Shown here piece after piece: positions 17,718-26,121 of a DNA stretch of 64,000 nucleotides (its first letter is position 1; every line of letters begins with the position of its first letter). Made by a program: the position numbers and the translations under genes. This stretch comes from Pseudonocardia sp. T1-2H. GTDB taxonomy: Bacteria; Actinomycetota; Actinomycetes; Mycobacteriales; Pseudonocardiaceae. The notes beneath the pieces are model-generated. The model had not been told where the DNA came from and made no database searches. It saw nothing but the letters and a program-made list of their open reading frames with translations. The stretch covers positions 5,270,001-5,334,000 of the forward strand of contig NZ_JBBPCL010000001.1 in the NCBI RefSeq assembly GCF_038039215.1, read 5' to 3'.

Positions 17718-18839
17718 ATGGATCCGGACGTCCGGCGCATCGGGCTCGGGCGGCTCGAGATCGAGTTCTCCGGTCGGGACTTCATCGCCGAGGCGGCCGC
17801 GGCGGAGCTGGAGCACCAGAGCCGGGACTGCACCGGCTGCAAGGGGAGCCTCTGCTTCCGGTTCGGCCCGCACGTCGTTCCCGCGGGCGAGGCGGTCGAG
17901 GTGGACCGGTTCTTGGTGGGCCCGGACGCCGTGGCCGTCCGGGACCGGTACCTGTCGCACTCGCTGCGGTGGGACGGGCCGGCGCTGGAGGTGGCGGTGG
18001 AGTCGGCGCCCGGCTGGTGGCGGAGCCCGCCGGCCGCGCGCGCCGTGCGGCTGGTCGACCAGTCCTTCGACGACGCCGCGGGACGGCTGGCCAAGCGCTT
18101 CTACTACACCGTGTTCGACCAGGCGGTGCAGCTCGCCCAGGTGCCGCTGGGCCAGTCGTGGGTCCATTCCAGCGCCGTGACGAACGGCGACCGGACCGTC
18201 CTGTTCATGGCCTGGGGCGGCGTCGGCAAGACCGCCGCACTGCTCAAGATGCTCGAGACCGGGTCCTGGCGGTTCCTCTCCGACGACCTCTCCGTCCTCG
18301 ACGTGTCCGGGACGGCCCACCGCACGCCGCAGCGGGTGCAGGTGTTCGCCGCCAACGTGGCGGGCCAGGGGGCGCTGCGCCGCGAGCTCCTCCGCGGCAG
18401 GTCGCGGGCGGACCGGTTCCACTGGGAGGCGCGCCGGCGTCTCCTGGGCGCGCGGAGCGTGCGGCGGCGGGTCCACGGCGAGGACCTCTTCTCCGACGGC
18501 GCGGTCGCGGAGTCGGGCCGGGTCACCGAGGCGGTCCAGCTCAGGCGGACGGACTCCGCCGACTTCACGCTGGACGTCTCGACCCCCCACGACCTCGCGC
18601 GGGTCGCCACGTCGGTGCTGGCTGTGGAGCTGGAGCCGCTGGGGCTCTGGCTGGCGGCCATCCACGCGGCCGGTCCCACCACGCGGTGGCCGACCGCGGA
18701 CGCGATGATCCGGGAGACCGCGGCCGTCATCGAGGCGGGGCTGTCGGAGGCGCGGGCGCGCTGTCTCGTCGTCGGCGTGCCCCGGCACTGCGGCCCGGAC
18801 GCGCTGCTGCGGTTCCTCGAGGACGAGGTCCTGGCCTGA
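17718..18839 (+). CDS. HprK-like P-loop kinase
   Basis: Protein of 373 residues with an HPr kinase/phosphorylase-like P-loop domain. SWVHSSAV (147-154) precedes the Walker A GGVGKT (167-172), and FLSDDLSVL (186-194) matches the catalytic acidic region of HprK. The N-terminal domain carries a cysteine group C38-x2-C41-x4-C46 that could bind metal or act as a redox switch. The ATG at 17718 follows GGAGGG. No HPr or PTS gene is in the window, so the substrate is more likely a small molecule, sugar or partner protein of the polysaccharide locus. It is followed after 25 bases by the flippase. Confidence 0.75.
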   Translation: MDPDVRRIGLGRLEIEFSGRDFIAEAAAAELEHQSRDCTGCKGSLCFRFGPHVVPAGEAVEVDRFLVGPDAVAVRDRYLSHSLRWDGPALEVAVESAPGWWRSPPAARAVRLVDQSFDDAAGRLAKRFYYTVFDQAVQLAQVPLGQSWVHSSAVTNGDRTVLFMAWGGVGKTAALLKMLETGSWRFLSDDLSVLDVSGTAHRTPQRVQVFAANVAGQGALRRELLRGRSRADRFHWEARRRLLGARSVRRRVHGEDLFSDGAVAESGRVTEAVQLRRTDSADFTLDVSTPHDLARVATSVLAVELEPLGLWLAAIHAAGPTTRWPTADAMIRETAAVIEAGLSEARARCLVVGVPRHCGPDALLRFLEDEVLA

Positions 18840-18864
18840 TGCCCGCCGGCGGGGTCTGCTGACC

Positions 18865-20127
18865 GTGGGCTGGAGCGAGGAGTCGGACGGCGGCGAGGAG
18901 CCCCGGCGGCGGACGACGGCCCAGACCGTGCGGCTGCTGGGCAACATCGTCGACCAGGGGCTGTCCAGCCTCACCAACCTGCTCGTCTCGCTCTTCGCCG
19001 CCCATCTGCTCGGGCTCGAGTCGTTCGGCGTCGTGAGCGTGGCCATGACCACCTACTTCGTGTGCGTCGGGATCGGCCGGGCCGTGGTGGGCGACCCGCT
19101 GCTGCTGACCAGGGCCGATGCGGCGCAGGACGTCGTCGGCCGAGCCGTTTCGGCCGCGTTCGCCCTGGGGGTCCTGTTCACCCTCTGCTCCTGGGTCGCG
19201 TGGTCCGTTGCGGGCGGGAGCGCGCTGATGGGCGCCCTCCTGGTGCTCGGCGCGGGGCTGCCGTTCCTCCTGCTCCAGGACATCGCCCGCTACATCGCGT
19301 TCTGGCGGGGGTCGCCCTGGCTGGCGGCGGCGAACGACCTGCTCTGGCTCGTGGGGGCGCTCGCGTCCCTGGCCCTGCTCCCCCGGGCGGCCACCTCGGC
19401 CTCCACGGTGCTCGCCTGCTGGGTCGTGTCGGGCGGGGTCGCGGGGCTGGTGTTCGCGGTGCGGCTGCGGTGGCGGCCGAGCATCCGGGCCGCAGCGGAG
19501 TGGCTCCGCGGGAACCGCACGATGATCCTGCCCATGCTCGGCGACTACGGCCTGATCGCGCTGCTGCAGCAGGGCGTCGTCTACCTCATCACCGCCGTGG
19601 CCGGCCTGCGCGCCACCGCCGCCTTCCGGGGCGCGCTGGTGGCCCTCGGCCCGGTCAACGTCCTCACGGCCGGGGTCTCGGTGTTCCTGGTGCAGCTCGC
19701 ACGGCGCACCCAGGACACGACCCCCACGGCGTTCCCGGGCCGGATGCTGCGGCTCTCGGCCCTGATGGCGGCAGCCGTCCTGGTGCTGTGCCTCGCGGTG
19801 TACTTCATGCCGGCGCAGCTGGGGGAACTCCTGCTGGACGAGGTGTGGGCCGAGAGCCGTCCGCTCATCCTGCCGCTGGCGTTCGTCTTCGCGACGGCGG
19901 CGTTCAACTTCGGCGCGACGACCGGGCTGCGCGTCATCGGGCAGGCGGCCCGGTCGTTCCGGGTCCGCGCGATCGCGGCCCCGCTGATGCTCGTGGTCGT
20001 CGCGGTGGCGTGCTACCAGGGTGGGGTCATGGCCGCGGTGGTGGCGCAGGCCGTGGCCGGCGGGGTGGCGACGCTGCTGTGGTGGCGGACGTTCCTGGTG
20101 GCGCACCGCCGGTCCCTGCGCGGGTGA
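18865..20127 (+). CDS. Polysaccharide flippase (MATE/MOP superfamily, Wzx-like)
   Basis: Integral membrane protein of 420 residues with about twelve hydrophobic segments. The N-terminus, IVDQGLSSLTNLLVSLFAAH followed by LLGLESFGVVSV, is the classical polysaccharide-transporter opening. WRPSIRAAAEWLRGNRTMIL with MLGDYGLIALLQQGVVYLIT marks the start of the second half. It should move undecaprenyl-linked repeat units outward for Wzy polymerisation. The GTG at 18865 lacks a clear ribosome-binding site, and coupling to the HprK-like gene 25 bases upstream is likely. It converges with the dehydrogenase gene 22 bases away. Confidence 0.87.
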   Translation: MGWSEESDGGEEPRRRTTAQTVRLLGNIVDQGLSSLTNLLVSLFAAHLLGLESFGVVSVAMTTYFVCVGIGRAVVGDPLLLTRADAAQDVVGRAVSAAFALGVLFTLCSWVAWSVAGGSALMGALLVLGAGLPFLLLQDIARYIAFWRGSPWLAAANDLLWLVGALASLALLPRAATSASTVLACWVVSGGVAGLVFAVRLRWRPSIRAAAEWLRGNRTMILPMLGDYGLIALLQQGVVYLITAVAGLRATAAFRGALVALGPVNVLTAGVSVFLVQLARRTQDTTPTAFPGRMLRLSALMAAAVLVLCLAVYFMPAQLGELLLDEVWAESRPLILPLAFVFATAAFNFGATTGLRVIGQAARSFRVRAIAAPLMLVVVAVACYQGGVMAAVVAQAVAGGVATLLWWRTFLVAHRRSLRG

Positions 20128-20149
20128 CGGTCCCCGTCCGCGGGCGTCG

Positions 20150-21430
20150 TCAGAGCCGGTCCACCGCGGGCCCGCGGAGCCGGTTGCGGGTGTCCAGCAC
20201 GTGCTCGGGCACGCTGCCGAGCAGCTCCCAGTCCAGCTCGTCGTGGTCGGTCAGCACGACGACGAGATCCGCGGCCGCGACCTGCTCCGCGTCGCACGGG
20301 ACCAGCTCGACGCCCTCGGGCACGTCGGCCGCCGTCAGGAACGGGTCGACGGCGTGCAGGTCGGCGCCCAGAGCCTGCAGCCGCCGCGCGACGAGGATCG
20401 CGGGGGACGATCGGACGTCGCCGGAGTTGCGCTTGTACGTCAGCCCCGCCAGCAGGATCCGGCTGCCGTTCACCGCGAGCCGCCGGCGGTTGAGGTGTTC
20501 GGCGACGCGCGCGACGACGTAGCCGGGCATGTTGTCGTTGACGTCGTTCGCGATCTCGACGAACCGGAAGGTCCGGCCCAGCGCCCGGCGCACCTGCCAG
20601 GACAGGTACGAGGGGTCGATCGGCAGGCAGTGCCCGCCCACGCCGGGGCCCGGGGTGAAGCGCATGAAGCCGAAGGGCTTCGTGGCGGCCATGTCGATCA
20701 CCGACCAGACGTCGATGCCGAGCTCGTGGCAGTAGATCGCCAGCTCGTTGACCAGCGCGATGTTCACGTGCCGGAAGGTGTTCTCGAGCAGCTTCGCGAG
20801 CTCGGCCTCGCGCACGGAGCCGGCGAGCACGGTCTCGTCGACGAGCAGGTCGTAGAACGCCCGCACGGCCCGGACCGAGGCCTCGTCGACCCCTGAGACG
20901 ATCTTGGGCGTGTTCACCAGCCCGAACCGGGGGTTCGTCGGGTCGATGCGTTCGGGGCTGTAGCCGAGGTGGAAGTCCGGCCCCGCACGCAGGCCGGAAC
21001 CCGCCTCCAGGATCGGGGCGAACACCTCCTCCGTCGTGCCCGGGTAGGTCGTGGACTCGAGCACCACGCAGCAGCCCGGGGTGACGTGCGGTGCGAGCAG
21101 CCGCGCGGCACTCTCGATGTGCCCCAGGTCCGGCGCGCCGTCGCGCAGCGGGGTCGGCACGCAGACCACGGCCGTGGAGAACCCGGCCAGCTCGGCCGCG
21201 TCGTCGCCCGCCCGGAACCGGCCGTCGGCGATCACCGTGCGCAGGTCCGCGTCGGTGACGTCGTCGACGAAGCTCTCCCCGCGCCGGAGCTTGTCGACCC
21301 GGTCCTTGTCGAGGTCGAAGCCCAGGACCCGGCGGCCCACCCGGGCCGCCCGCAGGGCGACCGGAAGGCCGACGTACCCCTGCCCGACCACGACGACGTC
21401 GGGGCCTTCGGCTGTTGCGGGTTCGGGCAC
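20150..21430 (-). CDS. Nucleotide-sugar dehydrogenase (UDP-GlcNAc/UDP-ManNAc 6-dehydrogenase type)
   Basis: Protein of 426 residues that oxidises C6 of a UDP-sugar to the uronic acid with two NAD. The NAD motif VVGQGYVGLP is at residues 14-23, the active-site cysteine C268 lies in GPGVGGHCLPID, and K-L-L-E-N-T (214-218 region) supplies the conserved lysine. The C-terminal domain has GLTYKRNSGDVRSSPA. The sequence resembles WbpA/WecC-type enzymes more than UDP-glucose dehydrogenase. It is last in the minus-strand operon, 33 bases after the FemAB-like gene, and should make the uronic acid precursor for the Gfo/Idh and DegT enzymes upstream. Confidence 0.92.
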   Translation of the reverse strand: MPEPATAEGPDVVVVGQGYVGLPVALRAARVGRRVLGFDLDKDRVDKLRRGESFVDDVTDADLRTVIADGRFRAGDDAAELAGFSTAVVCVPTPLRDGAPDLGHIESAARLLAPHVTPGCCVVLESTTYPGTTEEVFAPILEAGSGLRAGPDFHLGYSPERIDPTNPRFGLVNTPKIVSGVDEASVRAVRAFYDLLVDETVLAGSVREAELAKLLENTFRHVNIALVNELAIYCHELGIDVWSVIDMAATKPFGFMRFTPGPGVGGHCLPIDPSYLSWQVRRALGRTFRFVEIANDVNDNMPGYVVARVAEHLNRRRLAVNGSRILLAGLTYKRNSGDVRSSPAILVARRLQALGADLHAVDPFLTAADVPEGVELVPCDAEQVAAADLVVVLTDHDELDWELLGSVPEHVLDTRNRLRGPAVDRL

Positions 21431-21463
21431 GGTGACTCCCTCGTGCCGGCGCGGGGCCGGCGG

Positions 21464-22549
21464 TCAGCAGAACCAGCGGTAGAGCAGGGCGCCTGCCTGT
21501 TCGGTGATCGGGTCCGGCACCGAGGCGTCGGTGAGCAGCCGGGTGAGCTCGGCCAGGGTCGCCCCGAACGCGGCGTTCCCGGGGTCCGGCTCCCCCGCGC
21601 GCAGGGTGAGCAGGCTCCGCTCGGCGGAGGCCCACTTCCGTTTGAAGGCCACCAGGCCCGGCTGGTCGAGGTCGCTGAGCCCCCAGTCGACGAGTTCGAG
21701 CCCGCGCCCGAGGCCGTGGCCGAGGCCCGCCCAGTAGACGGCGTCGTTGGGCCGGGCCGCGAGGTGCTCGTGCCGGGAGGCGCCGAACTTGTAGTAGAGG
21801 ACGCCGTCCCACTCCAGGAACAGCGCGCCGGCCACCGCTTCGCCGTCGACCAGGGCCAGCGCGGTGACCAGGTGGTCGTCCGGCGCGAACTCGGCCCAGA
21901 TCCGCTCGAAGAAGGCGAGCGGCGGGGCGAGCATGCGGTACTTGTCCTTGCGCAGCCGCACGTGCAGGCCGTGGAAGGTGCGGACCGCGCCGAGATCGCT
22001 CCGCAGCTCGACGACGACGCCCGAGCGCCCCGCCTTGGCGACGGCGCGCCGGGCCGAGGGGTCGAGCCGCGCGAACAGCTCCTCCGGCGAGGTGTCCAGC
22101 CGGGTGCCGTGCCACGCCGCCCGTCCGGTGGTGCGCAGCCGCGGATCGGCCTCCGCGGACGAGCCGTCGAGACAGCGCAGGGCGAACGGGGGCGCGCCGG
22201 GTGCGGCGAGGCCGGAGGCGTCGAGCAGGTTCGCCCACGTCGCCTCGTCGGCGCACAGCGGGTCCGCGCGGTCCGAGAACGGCAGGCTGGAGGTCCGCGC
22301 GCCCCGGGGGTCGTCGAGCGGGACCCACGTCAGACCGCCGACCGGCGAACCCCCGCCGTCGCGCGCCACCACCGCGTGGGGCGTGAAGCCGTAGGCCCCG
22401 CAGACGGCCCGGAGCCACGGCGGTGAGGTGAAGAGGCTCCCCGGACCGGTGCGGACCAACCGTTCCCAGGCCGGGTCGGTCCGCGGGTCGACCTCCACCG
22501 TCTCCCGCACCGGGAGCCGGGGCCCGGGGGTGGTGCGCAACACGGTCAT
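21464..22549 (-). CDS. FemAB/GNAT-like acyltransferase (second copy, intact)
   Basis: Protein of 361 residues with the FemAB-related, PF13480-type architecture. The first lobe is LVRTGPGSLFTSPPWLRAVC and FTPHAVVARDGGGSPVGGLT. The second lobe is FHGLHVRLRKDKYRMLAPP, HLVTALALVDGEAVAGALFL and WGLSDLDQPGLVAFKRKWAS. Proteins of this type in exopolysaccharide clusters are thought to transfer an acyl or aminoacyl group to a sugar. The ATG overlaps the upstream stop as ATGA. It is the intact counterpart of the frameshifted protein at 6776-7986, though the two are not close copies. Confidence 0.83.
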   Translation of the reverse strand: MTVLRTTPGPRLPVRETVEVDPRTDPAWERLVRTGPGSLFTSPPWLRAVCGAYGFTPHAVVARDGGGSPVGGLTWVPLDDPRGARTSSLPFSDRADPLCADEATWANLLDASGLAAPGAPPFALRCLDGSSAEADPRLRTTGRAAWHGTRLDTSPEELFARLDPSARRAVAKAGRSGVVVELRSDLGAVRTFHGLHVRLRKDKYRMLAPPLAFFERIWAEFAPDDHLVTALALVDGEAVAGALFLEWDGVLYYKFGASRHEHLAARPNDAVYWAGLGHGLGRGLELVDWGLSDLDQPGLVAFKRKWASAERSLLTLRAGEPDPGNAAFGATLAELTRLLTDASVPDPITEQAGALLYRWFC

Positions 22550-23526
22550 GTCCGCAGCTCGAAGGCCCGGACCGTCGAGACCCGGCGTACCGCCGTGGCC
22601 AGGGTGGCGAGCAGGTCCTCGACACCGAGGCCGCCGACCTCCCGGTGCAGGGCCAGCCCGCGCCCGTCGAGCTCGCGGGCCAGCTGGCGCTGGTGGTCGT
22701 CCCCCGCCTCGCCCAGCCGCGCCTCGCGCGGCACCACCACGGCGAACCGGCCGGCCTCGAGGCTGGCCAGCGCGGATCCCGTCCCGGCGTGGCTCACGAC
22801 GACGTCCGCGCGGGCGAGCGCCGCCGCCAGGTCCGCCGCCGGGAGGAACGGGACGGCGTCGAGCCGCAGGTCCTCCACGGGCGTGCCACCGGTCTGCCAC
22901 AGCACCTCGACCCGCCGGCCCGCCGCGCGTTCGAGCTCGCCACCCCGGCCGAGCAGCGCGGCCAGCCGGACGAACAGCCTGCGGAAGGGGAACTCGTGTG
23001 CCGTGCCGACCGTGACCACCACCCGCAGCGGCGTCCCGGCCGCCCGTTCGCGGTGGCAGGAGGCCGCCTCGTAGGCGTCGAACCCGTTGCCGCCGTAGTG
23101 CCAGTGGGCGTCGGCCCAGCCGCGGTGCTGGGTGTAGGTGTGCACCCGCGGCACCCGGCGGAGCAGCCGGCCGGTGAGCGAGGGCCCGCCCACGCGGGCG
23201 GCGCTCTCGATGTAGTGACACTCCACGCCGTGGGCCGCGAGGTAGGGCAGGAACCCCAGGGCGATGCCGGAGCCGGTCGACACCACCCGCGTGACGTCCC
23301 GCCGGCGCAGCAGGTCCCGGGCGACGGGGACGCAGCGCAGGACGCCGGGGACGTCGCGCACCCCGACGTAGGGCAGGTAGACGACCTCCCGGCCGTCGAG
23401 CAGCGAGCGGCTCTGCTCGTTGGCGTGCGTCACCCAGAAGCTGTCCGGGTCCTCCGGGATGCGCTCGGCGAGGGCGACCAGCTGGGTCAGGTGGCCCCCG
23501 GTCGTGGCGAGGAACAGCGTGCTCAT
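22546..23526 (-). CDS. Alg14-Alg13-type fused glycosyltransferase (GT28-like)
   Basis: Protein of 326 residues in which both subunits of an Alg13/Alg14-type transferase are joined. The N-terminal Alg14-like half has FLATTGGHLTQLVALAERI and CHYIESAARVGGPSLTGRLL, then HTYTQHRGW, the membrane-anchoring and acceptor-binding part. The C-terminal Alg13-like half has LRVVVTVGTAHEFPFRRLF, ADVVVSHAGTGSALASLEAG and RFAVVVPREARLGEAGDDHQ, the UDP-sugar binding site. In eukaryotes and in bacterial EpsE/EpsF-type pairs these are separate proteins. It would add the second sugar onto the lipid-linked monosaccharide made by the transferase encoded directly upstream, which it overlaps as ATGA. Confidence 0.87.
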   Translation of the reverse strand: MSTLFLATTGGHLTQLVALAERIPEDPDSFWVTHANEQSRSLLDGREVVYLPYVGVRDVPGVLRCVPVARDLLRRRDVTRVVSTGSGIALGFLPYLAAHGVECHYIESAARVGGPSLTGRLLRRVPRVHTYTQHRGWADAHWHYGGNGFDAYEAASCHRERAAGTPLRVVVTVGTAHEFPFRRLFVRLAALLGRGGELERAAGRRVEVLWQTGGTPVEDLRLDAVPFLPAADLAAALARADVVVSHAGTGSALASLEAGRFAVVVPREARLGEAGDDHQRQLARELDGRGLALHREVGGLGVEDLLATLATAVRRVSTVRAFELRT

Positions 23527-24152
23527 CGGGCCCCGTTCCCGCCCAGCAGGGCCGGCACGGTCCGGACGAGGATGACCAGGTCCACCCAGAGCGAGCGGCG
23601 CCGGACGTACTCGAGGTCGAGGCGGAGCATGTCCAGCGTGCCGAGCCGGCTGCGCCCGCTCACCTGCCACAGCCCGGTGAGCCCGGGACGCACGCCGAAG
23701 CGGGGCAGGAACTCCTCGGGGAACAGCTGGGCCTCCCACTCCAGGCACGGCCGGGGCCCGACCAGCGCCATGTCGCCGCGGACCACGTTGAGCAGCTGGG
23801 GCAGCTCGTCCAGGCTGGAGCGGCGCAGGAAGCTGCCGAACGCGGTGACCCGCGAGTCGCCCGCGAGCTTGGAGCTGCCGTCGACGACCGTGTCCTCGCC
23901 GCGGAGCTCGCGGCCGATCAGGTCCCGCAGCCCGCCGTCGTCGACGCCCACCGACATCGTCCGGAACTTGAGCATGGTGAAGGGGCGGCCGCCCCGCCCG
24001 ACCCGCCGCTGGCGGAACAACGCGGGCCCGCGGCTCTCCAGCCGGATCGCGGCCACGATGAGCAGCATCAGGACGCCCAGCAGGATCAGGAGCACGAGGG
24101 CGATCAGGACGTCGAGGACCCGCGCGAAGCGCCCGGTCGCGATCGGGGTCAT
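23523..24152 (-). CDS. Undecaprenyl-phosphate sugar phosphotransferase (initiating transferase)
   Basis: Protein of 209 residues of the bacterial sugar transferase family (PF02397), short WbaP/WcaJ catalytic type without the large N-terminal membrane domain. One N-terminal hydrophobic helix (RVLDVLIALVLLILLGVLML) is followed by the catalytic core: FRQRRVGRGGRPFTMLKFRT, SFLRRSSLDELPQLLNVVRG, DMALVGPRP and RPGLTGLWQVSGRS. It starts repeat-unit synthesis by moving sugar-1-phosphate onto the lipid carrier. It overlaps its neighbours on both sides by four bases in a tight operon. The sugar is not readable, but the operon suggests an amino sugar or uronic acid derivative. Confidence 0.93.
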   Translation of the reverse strand: MTPIATGRFARVLDVLIALVLLILLGVLMLLIVAAIRLESRGPALFRQRRVGRGGRPFTMLKFRTMSVGVDDGGLRDLIGRELRGEDTVVDGSSKLAGDSRVTAFGSFLRRSSLDELPQLLNVVRGDMALVGPRPCLEWEAQLFPEEFLPRFGVRPGLTGLWQVSGRSRLGTLDMLRLDLEYVRRRSLWVDLVILVRTVPALLGGNGAR

Positions 24153-24982
24153 CGGGGCCTCCCCGCCCGCACACCTCGCGCGGCGCCGATCGCGAACCGG
24201 GCCCAGCGGCGCAGCCGCGGCACTCGTCCCGCCACTCTGGACACCATCCGGTAACCGACGGTGAGCTTGAACCGGAACAGCGGCAGCGGGTCCCCGCGGC
24301 GGACGTAGACCCGGTCCACCCCGAACGGGCCCGCCTCGCGGGCCACGGCGAACGCCACCTCGAAACCCGCGTCGGCGACGGCGCGGCGGGAGTCGGCGTC
24401 GTGGGTGCCGAAGGGGTAGGCGAAGGAGCGGGCGTCGACGCCCGTCACGCTGCGCAGCAGGGACCGCGCGTCCGCGGTCTGCGCCCGGAGGACCTCGGGC
24501 CCGACCGCGGCGAGGCGGGTGTGGTCGAGTCCGTGGACGCCCAGTTCCATGCCCTGCGCGGGCAGGGCCGCGATCCGTTCGGCACCCGCCAGCGGCTCGT
24601 CGGGGTAGTGCTCGGACCAGCGCGCCCGGTCGCCGAGCAGCGCGGGGCAGACGAACAGCACGGACGGCACGCCCGCCTCGGCGAGCATCGGGGCCGCGAC
24701 GTCCACGACGGACTCGTGTCCGTCGTCGATCGTCAGCAGGAACGAGCGGCGCGGGGTCGGCGCGCCGGCGACCGCCGCGAGGTAGCCGTCGAGGTCGAGC
24801 GGCCGCCAGCCGCGGGAGCGCAGGTCCGCGAGCTGGGCGGCGAACTCGTCCCGGCCGACGAAGAGCCGTTCCGGGTCGCCGGTGGCCGGGGGCTCGCCGA
24901 AGAAGTGGTACATGAGCACCGGCGGGGTGGCCGGGACCGTGAGCCCGCGCAGCGAGCGCGCCCGCTCCCGCAGCGCGCTCAC
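24149..24982 (-). CDS. Polysaccharide deacetylase (NodB domain)
   Basis: Protein of 277 residues with a NodB homology domain. SFLLTIDDGHESVVDVAAPM supplies the TFDD-like motif with metal/catalytic aspartates, MELGVHGLDHTRLAAVG supplies the HxxxH metal motif and ARSFAYPFGTHDADSRRAVA the third motif. It starts at a GTG overlapping the aminotransferase stop as GTGA. No signal peptide is visible, so it may act on a cytoplasmic lipid-linked or nucleotide-linked N-acetyl sugar rather than on mature polymer. Alternatively it may be exported by an unrecognised route. The motif has an isoleucine where phenylalanine is usual (TIDD). Confidence 0.88.
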   Translation of the reverse strand: MSALRERARSLRGLTVPATPPVLMYHFFGEPPATGDPERLFVGRDEFAAQLADLRSRGWRPLDLDGYLAAVAGAPTPRRSFLLTIDDGHESVVDVAAPMLAEAGVPSVLFVCPALLGDRARWSEHYPDEPLAGAERIAALPAQGMELGVHGLDHTRLAAVGPEVLRAQTADARSLLRSVTGVDARSFAYPFGTHDADSRRAVADAGFEVAFAVAREAGPFGVDRVYVRRGDPLPLFRFKLTVGYRMVSRVAGRVPRLRRWARFAIGAARGVRAGRPR

Positions 24983-26121
24983 GCGGCACCGCCGAGCGCC
25001 GGGACCGACGCGAGCACCGCGCACACCCGTTCGACCTGTTCCGCGGTGAGGGTGGGCGACATGGGGAGCGAGAGGACCCGCCGGGCCGCCGCGTCGGCGA
25101 CCGGCAGGGGCACGGGGGGACGGCCGTCCCGCAGGAACGCGGGCTGCCGCTGGCAGGGAACCGGGTAGTGCAGGCCCCAGCCGATGCCCGCCTCGGTGAG
25201 GGCCCGGGTCGTCACCGCCCGGTCCTCGACCTGCACGACCGCCAGATGGTGTACCGGGTCGGCGGCGGGCCGGACGGCGAGGGGCACGCATCCGGGCGGC
25301 AGGGCGGCGCGGTAGTGCGCCATCGCCGCCACCCGGGCCGCGTTGGCGGCGTCGAGCCCGCGCAGCTTCACCCGGAGGACCGCCGCCTGCAGACCGTCGA
25401 GCCGGCTGTTGCGCCCGGACACCACGTGCAGGTGCCGGTCGTCGTCGGACCGCCCGTGGTCCGCCGCCCGGCGGACGCGGGCGGCGAGCGCGTCGTCCCC
25501 GGTGACGACCGCGCCGCCGTCGCCGAGGGCACCCAGGTTCTTGCCGGGATAGAAGCTGAACGCGGCGGCGACGCCGACCGAGCCGGCCCGCCGCCCGGAC
25601 AGGCGCGCCCCGTGCGCCTGTGCCGCGTCCTCCACGAGCGCGAGGCCGTACCGGTCGGTCACCCGCGCGAGCGCCTCCAGATCGGCCATCTGCCCGTACA
25701 GGTGGACCGCGACGACGGCCACGGTGCGGGGCCCGATCGCGGCCTCGACCGCCGCCGGGTCGAGCAGCAGCGTGTCCGCGTCGACATCGACGAAGCGCGG
25801 CACCGCCCCCACCCCGACGACCGCCTCGGCGGTCGCGACGAACGTGGCCGCGGGGACCACGACCTCGTCACCGGGGCCGACCCCGAGCGCCTCCAGCACC
25901 AGCTCGAGAGCGTCCGTCCCGTTCCCGACACCGACACAGTTCGCCGCCTCGCAGTATGCGGCGAACTCGGCCTCGAACGCGGCGACCTCCGGCCCGCCGA
26001 CGAACCGACCGCTGCCCAGCGTGCGGTGCCAGGCCTCGTCGAGCTCGGCTCGCATCCGGGCCGACGCCGCGAGGTCGGACCCGAGGTCGAGGAAGGGGAC
26101 CGTCGCCGCCGGGGCCGTCAC
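24979..26121 (-). CDS. DegT/DnrJ/EryC1/StrS aminotransferase (WbpE-like)
   Basis: PLP-dependent sugar aminotransferase of 380 residues. The internal aldimine lysine is K194 in FSFYPGKNLGALGDGG. D165 and Q168 in LVEDAAQAHG contact PLP, and VGNGTDALELVL (65-76) is the phosphate-binding region. In nucleotide-sugar pathways these enzymes aminate a keto-sugar from glutamate. The sugar oxidoreductase immediately upstream (GTGA overlap) and the 6-dehydrogenase in the same operon make a WbpE-like role likely, forming a 3-amino uronic acid. This is inferred from context. Confidence 0.9.
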   Translation of the reverse strand: MTAPAATVPFLDLGSDLAASARMRAELDEAWHRTLGSGRFVGGPEVAAFEAEFAAYCEAANCVGVGNGTDALELVLEALGVGPGDEVVVPAATFVATAEAVVGVGAVPRFVDVDADTLLLDPAAVEAAIGPRTVAVVAVHLYGQMADLEALARVTDRYGLALVEDAAQAHGARLSGRRAGSVGVAAAFSFYPGKNLGALGDGGAVVTGDDALAARVRRAADHGRSDDDRHLHVVSGRNSRLDGLQAAVLRVKLRGLDAANAARVAAMAHYRAALPPGCVPLAVRPAADPVHHLAVVQVEDRAVTTRALTEAGIGWGLHYPVPCQRQPAFLRDGRPPVPLPVADAAARRVLSLPMSPTLTAEQVERVCAVLASVPALGGAA

